A stretch of 34,187 nucleotides of DNA from JAJPJX01 sp964568355 (GCA_964568355.1 CAZMRK010000523.1:1-34187); one strand, 5' to 3'; shown: positions 1-7,369, numbered from the stretch's first letter. Made by a program: numbers and translations. The notes: a model not told the origin generated them from the letters alone.

Positions 1-1
1 G

Positions 2-472
2 CACCTGGTGTTCACCACGGTGCACGCCAACAACGTGCTGGATGTACTGGGCCGGTTCTTGAACATGGGCGTGGAGCCTTACAACTTCGTCTCCGCGCTG
101 AACTGCATTCTGGCGCAGCGGCTGGTCCGCGTGATCTGCGAGGACTGCAAACGGCGGGCCAGGTATCCGGACTCGTATTTCCTGGAGAGCGGGCTGAACC
201 CGGAGGAATGGCGGGACGTGGAGTTGCTGGAGGGCGCCGGATGTTTTGAATGCGGCGGTACCGGCTACCGGGGCCGCACCGCGATCCATGAGCTGCTGGA
301 TTTGACCGACCGGATTCGCGAGATGATTCTGGACAAGCGATCGACGTCGGAAATCAAGCGCGCGGCGCGGGAAGACGGCATGACGTTTCTGCGCGAATCG
401 GCGGTGGCCAAGGTGCGGAAGGGGATCACCACGCTGAAGGAGATCAACAAGGTGACGTTCATTGAGGGCTAG
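2..472 (+). CDS. PilB/GspE-family secretion ATPase, C-terminal part (5' end cut off)
   Basis: This is the last ~156 residues of a cytoplasmic hexameric ATPase that powers pilus assembly or type II secretion. The visible part opens at FTTVHANN, the conserved His-containing box after Walker B. It carries the zinc-binding cysteine pairs of PilB/GspE (CEDC at about residue 47 of the fragment and CFEC about 40 residues later), then GTGYRGRTAIHELL, a block very typical of GspE/PilB and absent from PilT. The reading frame is open from base 2, so the gene begins outside the window. A 123-bp gap with a dyad separates it from the pilM-like gene. Family assignment is firm. Whether it serves a type IV pilus or a secretion system cannot be decided from the C-terminus, but the PilMNOP genes downstream favour a pilus-like machine. 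Confidence 0.93.
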   Translation, partial: HLVFTTVHANNVLDVLGRFLNMGVEPYNFVSALNCILAQRLVRVICEDCKRRARYPDSYFLESGLNPEEWRDVELLEGAGCFECGGTGYRGRTAIHELLDLTDRIREMILDKRSTSEIKRAAREDGMTFLRESAVAKVRKGITTLKEINKVTFIEG

Positions 473-534
473 GGCAGAGCGTCGCAGATTCCACGCAGGA
501 TACCGGCGTTCAGGGCAAACCGGGTACAGGCAAC

Positions 535-559
535 GAATTTCGCAAATGCGGCGAAATTC
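535..559 (+). other. Perfect 9-bp inverted repeat between the ATPase and pilM-like genes
   Basis: GAATTTCGC at 535-543 is exactly reverse-complementary to GCGAAATTC at 551-559, with a 7-nt loop. It lies in the 123-bp gap between the two pilus genes, about 37 nt before the pilM-like start. No T-tract follows, so it is not a standard intrinsic terminator. It may be an mRNA processing or stability hairpin or a protein-binding dyad. The structure is seen directly; the function is unknown. Confidence 0.6.
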
Positions 560-595
560 ATGCCAGTCCCCGTTTTGCACAGTTGTTAGAGGAAA

Positions 596-1492
596 ATGAA
601 TCTGCTGCACTCCATCACGGCATTGCTTCAGGATGCGCCGCCGGCTTTGGCGTTCGAGATTTCCGAAGGCGGCATCTCGATGGCGCGGATCGCGCAGCCG
701 GCGCCGATCCAGTTCCGGCCTCTGGCCGAGGGTGTGCTCTCGGTTTCGCCGCTGCGGGACAATGTGCTGCGGGCCGACGAACTGGCGGAGGCGGTGCGGG
801 GCCTGGTTCCGCCCAACGGCAACAGCCGCAAGCGGCGCGATGCGATAGTGATCCTGCCGGATTATTGCGCGCGCATCTCGGTGCTGGACTTCGACCAATT
901 TCCATCGGATGCGGCGGAGCAGATGGCGCTGGTACGGTTCCGGGTGAAGAAGAGCCTGCCGTTCGACGTGGAATCAGCCGCGGTGAGTTACTGGGTACAG
1001 CCGGCGGGGGACAAGCGGCGCGACGTGGTGGCGGTTGCGGCGCCGCTCGAAACCGTGGCGCGCTACGAGGCGCCGTTCCGGGCAGCGGGGTTGAATCCCG
1101 GGATGGTGACGCTATCGGCGATCGCGGCCCTGGACCTGGTCCATGAGCCGGGGATTTCGGTGGTGGCGAAGCTGACCGGGCGGGCGCTCACGGTGATGGT
1201 GCTGCGGGACGGCGCGCTGAAACTGGTACGCTGCCTGGAACTGGCGCAGCGGGACCTGGAAGAGGTGGCCAGCGATCTGTTTCCGACCTTTGTTTTCGTG
1301 GAAGACAGCCTGGGAGCCAAGGCCGACCGGCTGCTGCTGTGCGGCTTCGGCCCGCTTTTTGAAGAGGCCAGGCAGCAATTCGAAAGCGGCCTTGGTACCG
1401 TGGTGGAGCCGGTGCGGTCGCCGCTGGAGACGCCCGGGGAAGAAAATGCCGGCCTGCTGGGTTATCTAAAATCGATCGCCGGTAAGAATTGA
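596..1492 (+). CDS. pilM: PilM-like actin-fold pilus assembly protein
   Basis: A 298-residue protein expected to be cytoplasmic. PilM is an actin/FtsA-like ATP-binding protein that docks on the N-terminus of PilN and links the pilus ATPase to the inner-membrane platform. Visible here are an early ALAFEISEGGISMARI stretch (the first phosphate-loop strand of the actin fold) and a later KLTGRALTVMVLRDGALKLVR strand pair near residues 187-208. There is no signal peptide or membrane segment. It is somewhat shorter than typical PilM (~350 residues). The start is ATG 596 with AGAGGA just upstream. It is followed after one base by the pilN-like gene, whose N-terminus is far more diagnostic, so the assignment rests on both sequence and order. 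GspL-type proteins are the main alternative. Confidence 0.8.
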   Translation: MNLLHSITALLQDAPPALAFEISEGGISMARIAQPAPIQFRPLAEGVLSVSPLRDNVLRADELAEAVRGLVPPNGNSRKRRDAIVILPDYCARISVLDFDQFPSDAAEQMALVRFRVKKSLPFDVESAAVSYWVQPAGDKRRDVVAVAAPLETVARYEAPFRAAGLNPGMVTLSAIAALDLVHEPGISVVAKLTGRALTVMVLRDGALKLVRCLELAQRDLEEVASDLFPTFVFVEDSLGAKADRLLLCGFGPLFEEARQQFESGLGTVVEPVRSPLETPGEENAGLLGYLKSIAGKN

Positions 1493-1493
1493 A

Positions 1494-2060
1494 ATGAGAA
1501 TCCCGATCAACCTCGCGAGCCAACCATTCCGGCGCGACCGGCCGATGCTGATTGCTTCGAGCGCGGTCGCGGTGCTGCTGGCCGGCCTGCTGGCGATCCT
1601 GATTTCGCTGAGCGTGACCGAGCGGGGCCAACTGGCCGATACGCGCAAGGATATTGAACAGAGGCAGGCGCGGCTGCGGACCCTGACCACGGAGCAGAGC
1701 CGCCTGGAAACGATCCTGCGCAGGCCGGAGAACGCGGAGGTGCTGGAGCGCAGCATCTTCCTCAACAAGCTGCTCTATCGCAAGGGCATAAGCTGGACGC
1801 GAATTTTCGCAGACCTGGAAAAGGTGGTGCCGTTCAACGTGCGGATCATCTCCATCCGCCCCTCGGCCAACTCGCAAAATCAGATTTCGCTGGACATGCT
1901 GGTGGGCGCGGAATCTCCGCAGCCGGTGATCCAATTTGTGAAGGCGCTTGAAGATTCTCCGTTATTCGGCGAGGCCAATCTTTCGATCAGCATGCCGCCG
2001 TCGCAGACGGAGCCGTTGTGGCGGTGCCGCGTGAGTGCGAACTATGCCCAGAAATTTTAG
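1494..2060 (+). CDS. pilN: PilN-like inner-membrane pilus assembly protein
   Basis: A 188-residue bitopic inner-membrane protein. It begins with a short cytoplasmic tail reading INLASQPFRRDRP, closely matching the conserved INLxPxR-type motif with which PilN binds PilM. One transmembrane helix follows (residues ~19-42, LIASSAVAVLLAGLLAIL), then a coiled-coil region rich in Glu/Gln/Arg (about 45-75), then a periplasmic ferredoxin-like domain. Such proteins form heterodimers with PilO around the platform. The ATG at 1494 lies one base after the pilM-like stop, and the 3' end overlaps the pilO-like gene, indicating one transcript. Identification is secure from the N-terminal motif, topology and position. 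Confidence 0.87.
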   Translation: MRIPINLASQPFRRDRPMLIASSAVAVLLAGLLAILISLSVTERGQLADTRKDIEQRQARLRTLTTEQSRLETILRRPENAEVLERSIFLNKLLYRKGISWTRIFADLEKVVPFNVRIISIRPSANSQNQISLDMLVGAESPQPVIQFVKALEDSPLFGEANLSISMPPSQTEPLWRCRVSANYAQKF

Positions 2061-2664
2061 TTTGCCGCAGCTACGGTTCACGGCACTGCGCCTGCCGCAG
2101 GTCCCGATGAAAGACCCGCGCGTGGTGATGCGCGGCGTCATTGGCGTGCTGCTGCTGGCGAACCTGGTGGCGGCGGTAATCGCCTTCAAGCCGTTCGGCG
2201 GATCGGCGGAGGATCTGCGGCGGCAGCAGCAGGAGCTGGGGCGGCAGATCGCCCAGATGCAGGCGAACGTGGCGCGGGCGCAGGCGCTGGCGAACAAGGT
2301 GGAACAAGCTCGCACGGCGGGCGACCGGTTCCTCGAGGACTATACCACCGACCGGCGAGTGGCCTCTTCGACGATCTACGCGGAGCTGGAGCGCGCGGCG
2401 CGCGAATCCGGGATGAAGCCGCGACCGCTTTCGGTGATGTCGGAGCCGGTGGACGGCAGCGATACGCTTTCCCAATGGACCGTAACGGCCGCCTACGACG
2501 GCAACTATGCGGACGTGATCAAGTTCGTAAATGCGCTGGACAAATCGCAGCGCTTCCTGATTATCGAGAGCATGACGGCGACGCCGCAACAATCCGGCAC
2601 GACGCTGACGGTGACGTTCAAGCTGGACGCGTTCGTGCGTGAGACGGCGGGAGGTGTCTCGTGA
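2044..2664 (+). CDS. pilO: PilO-like inner-membrane pilus assembly protein
   Basis: About 206 residues: a short basic N-terminus, one transmembrane helix (residues ~28-46, MRGVIGVLLLANLVAAVIAF), a Gln/Arg-rich coiled coil (DLRRQQQELGRQIAQMQANV), and a periplasmic domain ending in a beta-rich fold (TVTAAYDGNYADVIKFVNAL, then TLTVTFKLDAF). This is the PilO/GspM-type layout. I prefer ATG 2044, which overlaps pilN by 17 nt; an in-frame GTG at 2035 would add three residues. The 3' end overlaps the next start as GTGA. The protein should pair with PilN and contact the PilP-like lipoprotein or anchored protein. Sequence similarity within this family is low, so architecture and gene order carry the call. 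Confidence 0.82.
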   Translation: MPRNFSLPQLRFTALRLPQVPMKDPRVVMRGVIGVLLLANLVAAVIAFKPFGGSAEDLRRQQQELGRQIAQMQANVARAQALANKVEQARTAGDRFLEDYTTDRRVASSTIYAELERAARESGMKPRPLSVMSEPVDGSDTLSQWTVTAAYDGNYADVIKFVNALDKSQRFLIIESMTATPQQSGTTLTVTFKLDAFVRETAGGVS

Positions 2665-3365
2665 AGGTCGGCGCCGAGCCAAAGAAGGTAGCGATTCTGG
2701 CAGGGCTGGGGGTGGTCGGCCTATACCTGTTTTATACCAACGTGCTTTCGGACTCTTCGGGGAGCGCGCCCGCATCCTCCCCCGCCGCGCGGCCGACGGT
2801 TACGCGAGCGACCGAGACGAAGCCGGCGACGGCTGCCAATCCGGTGCGCCGTTCGGCCCGGCGGCAGCGGGAAAGCGAAGACTTTCATCCGTCGCTGAAA
2901 CTGCCCGAAGGAGAGGAGCGGCCGGATCCCATGACGATCGATCCGACGCTGCGGCTGGACCTGCTGGCGAAGGTACAGGGAGTGGAGATTCAGGGAGGGC
3001 AGCGGAACCTGTTTCAGTTCTCCACGGCGCCGCCTCCACCGCTGAAGGGTCCGGAGCCGATGGTGAAGCCCAAAACGCCGCTGCCGGTGGCCGCGGCTCC
3101 ACAGCCCGGCACCGCGCCGGGTGGGATCATGAAGCCTCCGCCTCCGCCGATCAATTTGAAGTACTACGGCTATTCGAGCGTGCGCGGGGACAGCCGGCGG
3201 CGGGCATTCTTCCTGGATGGCGATGAAATTTTCGTGGCCACCGAGGGAGAAGTGGTGAAGAAGCGGTACCGGGTGGTGCGCATCGGCGTGAATTCGGTAG
3301 TCATGGAAGACACCGAATCGAAGCACCAGCAAACTTTGCCGCTGCAGGCAGAGGTGGTGGGATGA
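2661..3365 (+). CDS. PilP/GspC-like anchored periplasmic protein
   Basis: A 234-residue protein starting at a GTG that overlaps the pilO-like stop (GTGA). It has one N-terminal membrane anchor (residues ~9-27, VAILAGLGVVGLYLFYTNV), a long Pro/Ala/Arg-rich linker (~30-90), a short RNLFQF block, a second Pro-rich linker, and a small C-terminal beta domain (residues ~165-234: KYYGYSSVRGDSRRRAFFLD, then GEVVKKRYRVVRIGVNSVVM). The C-terminal block resembles the homology-region fold shared by PilP and GspC, which contacts the secretin. Unlike classical PilP there is no lipobox; it is held by a transmembrane helix as in GspC. The position after PilMNO is exactly where pilP belongs. Confidence 0.75.
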   Translation: MKVGAEPKKVAILAGLGVVGLYLFYTNVLSDSSGSAPASSPAARPTVTRATETKPATAANPVRRSARRQRESEDFHPSLKLPEGEERPDPMTIDPTLRLDLLAKVQGVEIQGGQRNLFQFSTAPPPPLKGPEPMVKPKTPLPVAAAPQPGTAPGGIMKPPPPPINLKYYGYSSVRGDSRRRAFFLDGDEIFVATEGEVVKKRYRVVRIGVNSVVMEDTESKHQQTLPLQAEVVG

Positions 3366-4699
3366 AGAGCAGGCGGGAGCGCCGCGGCGAATCGGGCTTT
3401 GCCCTGCTGCTGGTGTTCCTGATGGCGGCGATCATCGCGATTTCGCTGTACTCGGAGCTGCCGCGCGTGGCGTTTGAATCGCAGCGGGCCAAGGAGCAGT
3501 TGCTGATCGAGCGGGGCGAGCAATACAAACGGGCGATCCAGGTCTTCGTGCGCAAGAACAATCGCTACCCGGCCACGCTGGACGAACTGGAGAGCTTCAA
3601 CAACCGGCGCTATCTGCGGCGGCGCTATCCGGACCCGATGACGGGAAAGGAGAAGTGGCGGCTGGTCAAGGTGGGGCCGGGGGGCGTGCTGCTGGACTCG
3701 GTCAATACGAAGAAGAACCAGGATCCCAACCAGGAGAAGAAAGAGGCCAATACCTTTATTGGAGAAGGGCCGGTGATCGGATCGAGCCTGGACGACGGGC
3801 AGCAGCAGATGAACGCGGCCGCGCGGCGTCGTCGTCCGAGCGATGCACCCACGACGACGGGGCCGCCGAGCGATGCGATGCCGGGATTGCCGGGAATCAC
3901 GAATCCGCCGGCTTTGCCGGGGACGACGAGCGATTTTGCGAGCGGTGCACCATCGCCGTATGCGGGGCCGGCAACGGGGACTACTCCGGCGCAGCAGCAG
4001 ACGGCGGGTGCGCAACCGTTTATCGGCGGGCAGACGGGGACCCCCGGGCAGACGAATGTGCCCGGCCAGACGAATCCGGCGGGTCAGATGAATGCACCTG
4101 GGCAGATGAATGCTCCGGGCCAGCCGGTTGCGGGGCAGCCCTATCCGGGCAACGTCGTGCCGGGGATGGTGGTCAATCCGCAAGCCGCGGGCTTCGGCAC
4201 GACGCCCAATGCCGGGCAGCCCGGGGCTCCGCCGGGATTTCCGGGCGCCCAGCAGCCGGGCGCGCGTCCTGTGATGCCGGGGCAGGGACAGAACGCGGCG
4301 GCCCAACTGATCCAGAACATCCTGACGAGCCCGCGGCCGGGCGGCATGCCGACCTCGGCATTCGGGGCGGGGGGGCAGCAGATCGGCGGCGGGATCGCGG
4401 GCGTGGCCAGCACGGCGGAAGAGGAATCGATCATCGTCTATAACGAGCACCAGAAGTACAACGAGTGGGAGTTCATCTACGACCTCACCAAGGACCGCGG
4501 AGTCGGCGGAGGCCGGCCGGGGGCGGGCACGATGGGCACGTCGGCGAGCCAGATGGGGCAGCAGCCCACGCCGTCGTCGGGCTTTGGGCAATCTTCCTTC
4601 GGGCAGTCCAGCTTCGGGCAATCGCAGCCGCAGCAGACGACCACCCCGCAGAGCGGCTTTTCGACGGGATTCGGGCAGTCGCAGCCTACGCAGCGGTAG
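3362..4699 (+). CDS. Pseudopilin-like protein with a long Gly/Gln/Pro-rich tail
   Basis: A 445-residue protein overlapping the PilP-like gene by 4 nt. Residues 1-12 are a basic prepilin leader ending in SG, followed by F13 and a hydrophobic helix (FALLLVFLMAAIIAISLY), a typical prepilin-peptidase site. The residue at mature position 5 is Leu instead of the usual Glu, as in GspK-type minor pseudopilins. Residues ~40-100 resemble a GspG-like head (RYPATLDELE, RRYPDPMTGK). Residues ~150-350 are low complexity, with hexapeptide GQ-T/M-N-x-x repeats at 229-254. A short conserved-looking block EESIIVYNEHQKYNEWEF lies near 354-371, and the C-terminus has repeated FGQSS at 408-422. The head and position suggest a pilus or pseudopilus subunit. 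The tail has no counterpart that I recognise in classical systems. Confidence 0.75.
   Translation: MKSRRERRGESGFALLLVFLMAAIIAISLYSELPRVAFESQRAKEQLLIERGEQYKRAIQVFVRKNNRYPATLDELESFNNRRYLRRRYPDPMTGKEKWRLVKVGPGGVLLDSVNTKKNQDPNQEKKEANTFIGEGPVIGSSLDDGQQQMNAAARRRRPSDAPTTTGPPSDAMPGLPGITNPPALPGTTSDFASGAPSPYAGPATGTTPAQQQTAGAQPFIGGQTGTPGQTNVPGQTNPAGQMNAPGQMNAPGQPVAGQPYPGNVVPGMVVNPQAAGFGTTPNAGQPGAPPGFPGAQQPGARPVMPGQGQNAAAQLIQNILTSPRPGGMPTSAFGAGGQQIGGGIAGVASTAEEESIIVYNEHQKYNEWEFIYDLTKDRGVGGGRPGAGTMGTSASQMGQQPTPSSGFGQSSFGQSSFGQSQPQQTTTPQSGFSTGFGQSQPTQR
4046..4123 (+). repeat. In-frame 18-nt tandem units in the pseudopilin-like gene
   Basis: Four-plus consecutive 18-nt units encode GQTNVP, GQTNPA, GQMNAP, GQMNAP and a final GQ. 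The last two units are almost identical at DNA level. A second array of 15-nt units coding FGQSS lies at about 4583-4627. Both stay in frame, so copy number could vary without breaking the gene. Confidence 0.8.
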
Positions 4700-4715
4700 T
4701 TTCTACCAAAGAAAC

Positions 4716-4742
4716 CGCCGATACACGCCGATTCACGCAGAT
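4716..4742 (+). repeat. Degenerate decamer repeats between convergent genes
   Basis: Three tandem units read CGCCGATACA, CGCCGATTCA and CGCAGAT in the 45-bp gap between two convergent stop codons (4699 and 4745). They resemble the CGCAGAT-type tandem intergenic repeats seen in several bacterial phyla. Seen directly; the family match is from memory. Confidence 0.55.
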
Positions 4743-4744
4743 CG

Positions 4745-5128
4745 CTACTGCTGCTGCCTGCGGCGGCGCTCGGCGGTGCGGACGGCTCTTTCATCCATGC
4801 CGAAGTAGTGCGCGATTTCGTGCCAGACGGTCTCTTCGATCATGCGGCGAAGGTGGACCGGGTCGCGGGCCAGGCGTTCATGCGGACCCTGGAAGATGGT
4901 GATGCGATCGGGCATGCGGAAGCTCTCGAAGACGCTGCGAACGGGGAGGGGGCGGCCCTGATAGAGTCCCAGGAGCGTGCCTCCGGGACCGACGCCGGCC
5001 TGTCTCAACTGCTCGGCAGAAGGTTCCCGCTCGACTACCATGGCGACGTTCCGCAGCCGCCGGCGGAAGCGGGCGGGAATGCGGGCGAAGGCATCCTCCA
5101 CCAGGCGGTCGAATTCATGCGGGGTCAT
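4745..5128 (-). CDS. Small zincin-type metallopeptidase family protein
   Basis: A 127-residue cytoplasmic protein. The zinc-protease signature HEIAH is at residues 103-107 within ETVWHEIAHYFGMDE, matching the compact metallopeptidase family found in many Gram-negatives and Actinobacteria. The N-terminus MTPHEFDRLVEDAFARIP and the LLGLYQGRPLP and PDRITIFQGP blocks also fit that family. The start is fixed by a near-perfect GGAGG one nucleotide before ATG 5128 (minus strand). It runs divergently from cmk across a 57-bp gap and converges on the pilus operon. The physiological substrate of this family is unknown to me. Length and motif spacing are normal. Confidence 0.85.
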   Translation of the reverse strand: MTPHEFDRLVEDAFARIPARFRRRLRNVAMVVEREPSAEQLRQAGVGPGGTLLGLYQGRPLPVRSVFESFRMPDRITIFQGPHERLARDPVHLRRMIEETVWHEIAHYFGMDERAVRTAERRRRQQQ

Positions 5129-5134
5129 GCCTCC

Positions 5135-5161
5135 TGCTATTCTACTGTCCATGTACGGACA
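5135..5161. promoter_or_regulatory. Putative two-way promoter island between the metallopeptidase gene and cmk
   Basis: On + there is an extended -10, TGC followed by TATTCT (5138-5143), seven bases before ATG 5151. The same bases read on - give TAGAAT (5144-5139), ten bases before the metallopeptidase ATG. A dyad TGTCC-N6-GGACA (5146-5161) lies over the likely + start site. No convincing -35 is visible on either strand. Inference from sequence only. Confidence 0.45.
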
Positions 5162-5213
5162 AATTCCCGATTGGGACGGGGGCGCGTGGCAGACGACAGA
5201 ACGCGGCGTGTAG
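5151..5213 (+). CDS. Possible 20-codon leaderless ORF overlapping the cmk start
   Basis: ATG 5151 sits seven bases after an extended -10 (TGC-TATTCT), where transcription should begin, so it would be a leaderless start. The frame encodes 20 residues (MYGQIPDWDGG, then AWQTTERGV) and stops at 5211-5213, 25 nt inside cmk in another frame. It could be a translated upstream ORF coupling or modulating cmk, or it could be chance. There is no homology that I recognise. Confidence 0.3.
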   Translation: MYGQIPDWDGGAWQTTERGV

Positions 5214-5881
5214 TGATCGCCATCGATGGTCCCGCAGGGGCGGGCAAGAGCACGATCGCGCGGGGACTGGCGACGCGGCTGGGCTTCACGTATATCGATA
5301 CGGGGGCGATGTACCGGGCGCTGGCGCTGTGGGCCTTGCGCCAGAATGTAGACCTGGCGGACATGCATCGCACCGAGCAACTGGCCAAGGCCGCCGAGAT
5401 CGGACTGGAAGCGGGCGGCCGCGTGTTTCTCAACGGCGAAGAGGTGACCCAGGAGATTCGCACGGCGGAGGTGGGCAAGGCCGCCTCGGTGATCGCGGTG
5501 CTGCCCGGGGTGCGGCGCGCGCTGGTGGAGAAGCAGCGCGAAATGGCCGCGCGGTCGAGCGTGGTGATGGAAGGCCGCGACATCGGGACCGTGGTTTTTC
5601 CGGACGCCGATGTGAAGATCTATCTGGACGCGAACCAGCCTGAGCGGGTGCGGCGCCGCCTGGCGGATTTCGCGGCGCAGGGAAAGTCGGTCTCGCCCGA
5701 GGAGTTGGCGGAGCAGATCCGCGAGCGCGACGAGCGGGATCGCAGCCGTGCCGAGGCTCCGCTGACGCAGGCGCCGGACGCCACCTATGTGGATTCGAGC
5801 GGACTCACGATCCCGGAGGTGGAGGAAGCGATTCTGCGCGTGGTGCGGGCGCGGGTTTCGAATGGAAAGGATTTCAGTTGA
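5186..5881 (+). CDS. cmk: Cytidylate kinase
   Basis: Cmk phosphorylates CMP and dCMP with ATP in the cytoplasm, feeding CTP/dCTP synthesis. The 231-residue product has the P-loop GPAGAGKST (residues ~15-23), the CMP-binding block DTGAMYRA (~38-45), and EGRDIGTVVFPDADVKIYLDA with the Arg/Asp pair conserved in Cmk. The lid and LRDRDxxDxxR-like region appear as RERDERDRSRAEAPL. I choose GTG 5186, which gives normal family length; the open frame extends further upstream but that segment is antisense to the metallopeptidase gene. The 3' end overlaps lysC (TTGA). Identification is secure; the exact start is less so because only weak purine-rich sequence precedes it. Confidence 0.93.
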   Translation: MADDRTRRVVIAIDGPAGAGKSTIARGLATRLGFTYIDTGAMYRALALWALRQNVDLADMHRTEQLAKAAEIGLEAGGRVFLNGEEVTQEIRTAEVGKAASVIAVLPGVRRALVEKQREMAARSSVVMEGRDIGTVVFPDADVKIYLDANQPERVRRRLADFAAQGKSVSPEELAEQIRERDERDRSRAEAPLTQAPDATYVDSSGLTIPEVEEAILRVVRARVSNGKDFS

Positions 5882-7338
5882 AGGATTTACTGGTGATGAA
5901 GTTCGGCGGCACCAGCGTTGGCTCCGCCGAACGGATGCGGGCGACGGCGCAGATTTCACGGGAACAGAAGCAGCGGCGGCCGGTTTGTATCGTGGTATCG
6001 GCCATGTCGAAGGTAACGGACCTGCTGCTGGACACGATGCGTCACGCCGAGGCGGGCGATAGAGCGGGAGTGGATGCCAACATCGCCAAGCTGCGCGAGC
6101 GCCACCTGGAGACGTGCCGGGACCTGCTGCCGCCGGAGCGGCGCGCGCCGGTGGAAGAGAGCCTGGAGGCGTTGATCGCCGAGTTCGAACGGATTACGGG
6201 CGGCATGCTGCTGCTCAATGAGCTGCCGCCACGATCGGTGGACGAGGCGGTGGCGATCGGAGAGCGGCTCTCGTCGCTGCTGATCGCGGAACTGCTGAAG
6301 GCGGAAGGCACGCCGGCGGTAGCGGTGAACGCGGCGGGGGTGGTGGTGACCGATGCGGTGTTCGGCAACGCTTCGCCGCTGATGGAGCCGACGCGGGTCC
6401 AGGCCAGGGCGCGGCTGCTGCCTTATCTCGAAAGCGGCGTGCTGCCGGTGGTGACCGGCTTCAACGGGGCCACGTCCGACGGCCGGCCGACCACGCTGGG
6501 CCGCGGGGGATCGGATTTCTCCGCTTCGATCCTGGCGGCGGCGCTGGACGCGGCCGAGTTGTGGATCTGGACCGACGTAGACGGGATCATGACGGCGGAC
6601 CCGCGCCTGGTGCCCAACGCGGCGGTGCTGCCGGAGGTGACCTACGCCGAGGCGGCGGAACTGGCCTACAACGGCGCCAAAGTGCTGCATCCGCGGACGC
6701 TGGCGCCGCTGGTGGAGCGGCAGATCCCGGTGTGGAGCAAGAACAGCTTTGCGCCGGAGAAGCCCGGGACGCGCATTGTGCCGGGTATCGCCGTATCGCA
6801 GGGGGCGCGGGCGGTTACCTCGATGGCGAAGGTGGCCCTGATATCGCTCGAGCCGGCCAGCCCGGAGGTGAGCGGGACGCATATCACCGCCCGGGCGCTG
6901 GAGGCTCTGGCGGCGGCCGATGTGGAGGTGCTGGCGCTTTCAAGCTCCAGTTACCGGCAGAGCTTCTGTTTCCTGGTGCGGACCGAGGAACTGGCGCGAA
7001 CGGTACAATCGCTCGAAGCCACCCTGGCGCTCGAACTGGCACACGGCTATGTGCACCCGGTTCAGGTGGACGAGCAGGTGGGGCTGCTGGCGGTGGTGGG
7101 CGAAGGGATGCAGGGCAAGCCCGGCCTGGCGGGCCGTATTTTCACGGCGATTTCCCGCGAAAATGTGAATATTATCGCCATTGCCCAGGGATCGAGCGAG
7201 TTGACAATCGCCATTGTGGTGCGGCGGGACGGGCTGGAGAAGGCCGTTCGCGCCGTGCACGCCGAGTGCCGGATGGCCGGCGAGCCAGTGGCCACCCCGG
7301 TCGACGCTCCAGGCGTCGAACTGGTGAATCCGATATAA
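5878..7338 (+). CDS. lysC: Aspartate kinase (monofunctional)
   Basis: LysC catalyses ATP-dependent phosphorylation of aspartate, the first step to lysine, threonine, methionine and diaminopimelate. The 486-residue protein has the signature KFGGTSVG at ~8-15, the kinase block GRGGSDFSASILAAALDA, and ELWIWTDVDGIMTADPR in the catalytic domain. Two ACT domains follow (from ~320; second one with GLLAVVGEGMQGKPGLAGRI), implying feedback control by an end-product amino acid. It starts at TTG 5878, overlapping the cmk stop by 3 nt; AAAGGA is well placed before it and gives MKDLLVMKFGG. An ATG at 5896 is the alternative. There is no fused homoserine dehydrogenase. It is likely cotranscribed with cmk. 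Confidence 0.95.
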   Translation: MKDLLVMKFGGTSVGSAERMRATAQISREQKQRRPVCIVVSAMSKVTDLLLDTMRHAEAGDRAGVDANIAKLRERHLETCRDLLPPERRAPVEESLEALIAEFERITGGMLLLNELPPRSVDEAVAIGERLSSLLIAELLKAEGTPAVAVNAAGVVVTDAVFGNASPLMEPTRVQARARLLPYLESGVLPVVTGFNGATSDGRPTTLGRGGSDFSASILAAALDAAELWIWTDVDGIMTADPRLVPNAAVLPEVTYAEAAELAYNGAKVLHPRTLAPLVERQIPVWSKNSFAPEKPGTRIVPGIAVSQGARAVTSMAKVALISLEPASPEVSGTHITARALEALAAADVEVLALSSSSYRQSFCFLVRTEELARTVQSLEATLALELAHGYVHPVQVDEQVGLLAVVGEGMQGKPGLAGRIFTAISRENVNIIAIAQGSSELTIAIVVRRDGLEKAVRAVHAECRMAGEPVATPVDAPGVELVNPI

Positions 7339-7339
7339 T
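7301..7339 (+). promoter_or_regulatory. Promoter of the foldase gene with a dyad at the -35 region
   Basis: A consensus -10 TATAAT lies at 7334-7339, overlapping the lysC stop. There is no TTGACA-like -35 at 16-18 bp. Instead a perfect dyad, TCGACGC-N5-GCGTCGA (7301-7319), covers that place. This layout suits an activator-dependent or repressed promoter. The hexamer and dyad are seen; the role is inferred. Confidence 0.5.
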
Positions 7340-7369
7340 AAAAATTTCCCCGTCTAGGAGATGTTGTAA

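Noticed and set aside
583..1146. Long Gly/Ala/Arg-rich open frame overlapping pilM
   Set aside because: Out-of-frame shadow of the pilM-like gene; composition is typical of high-GC alternative frames.
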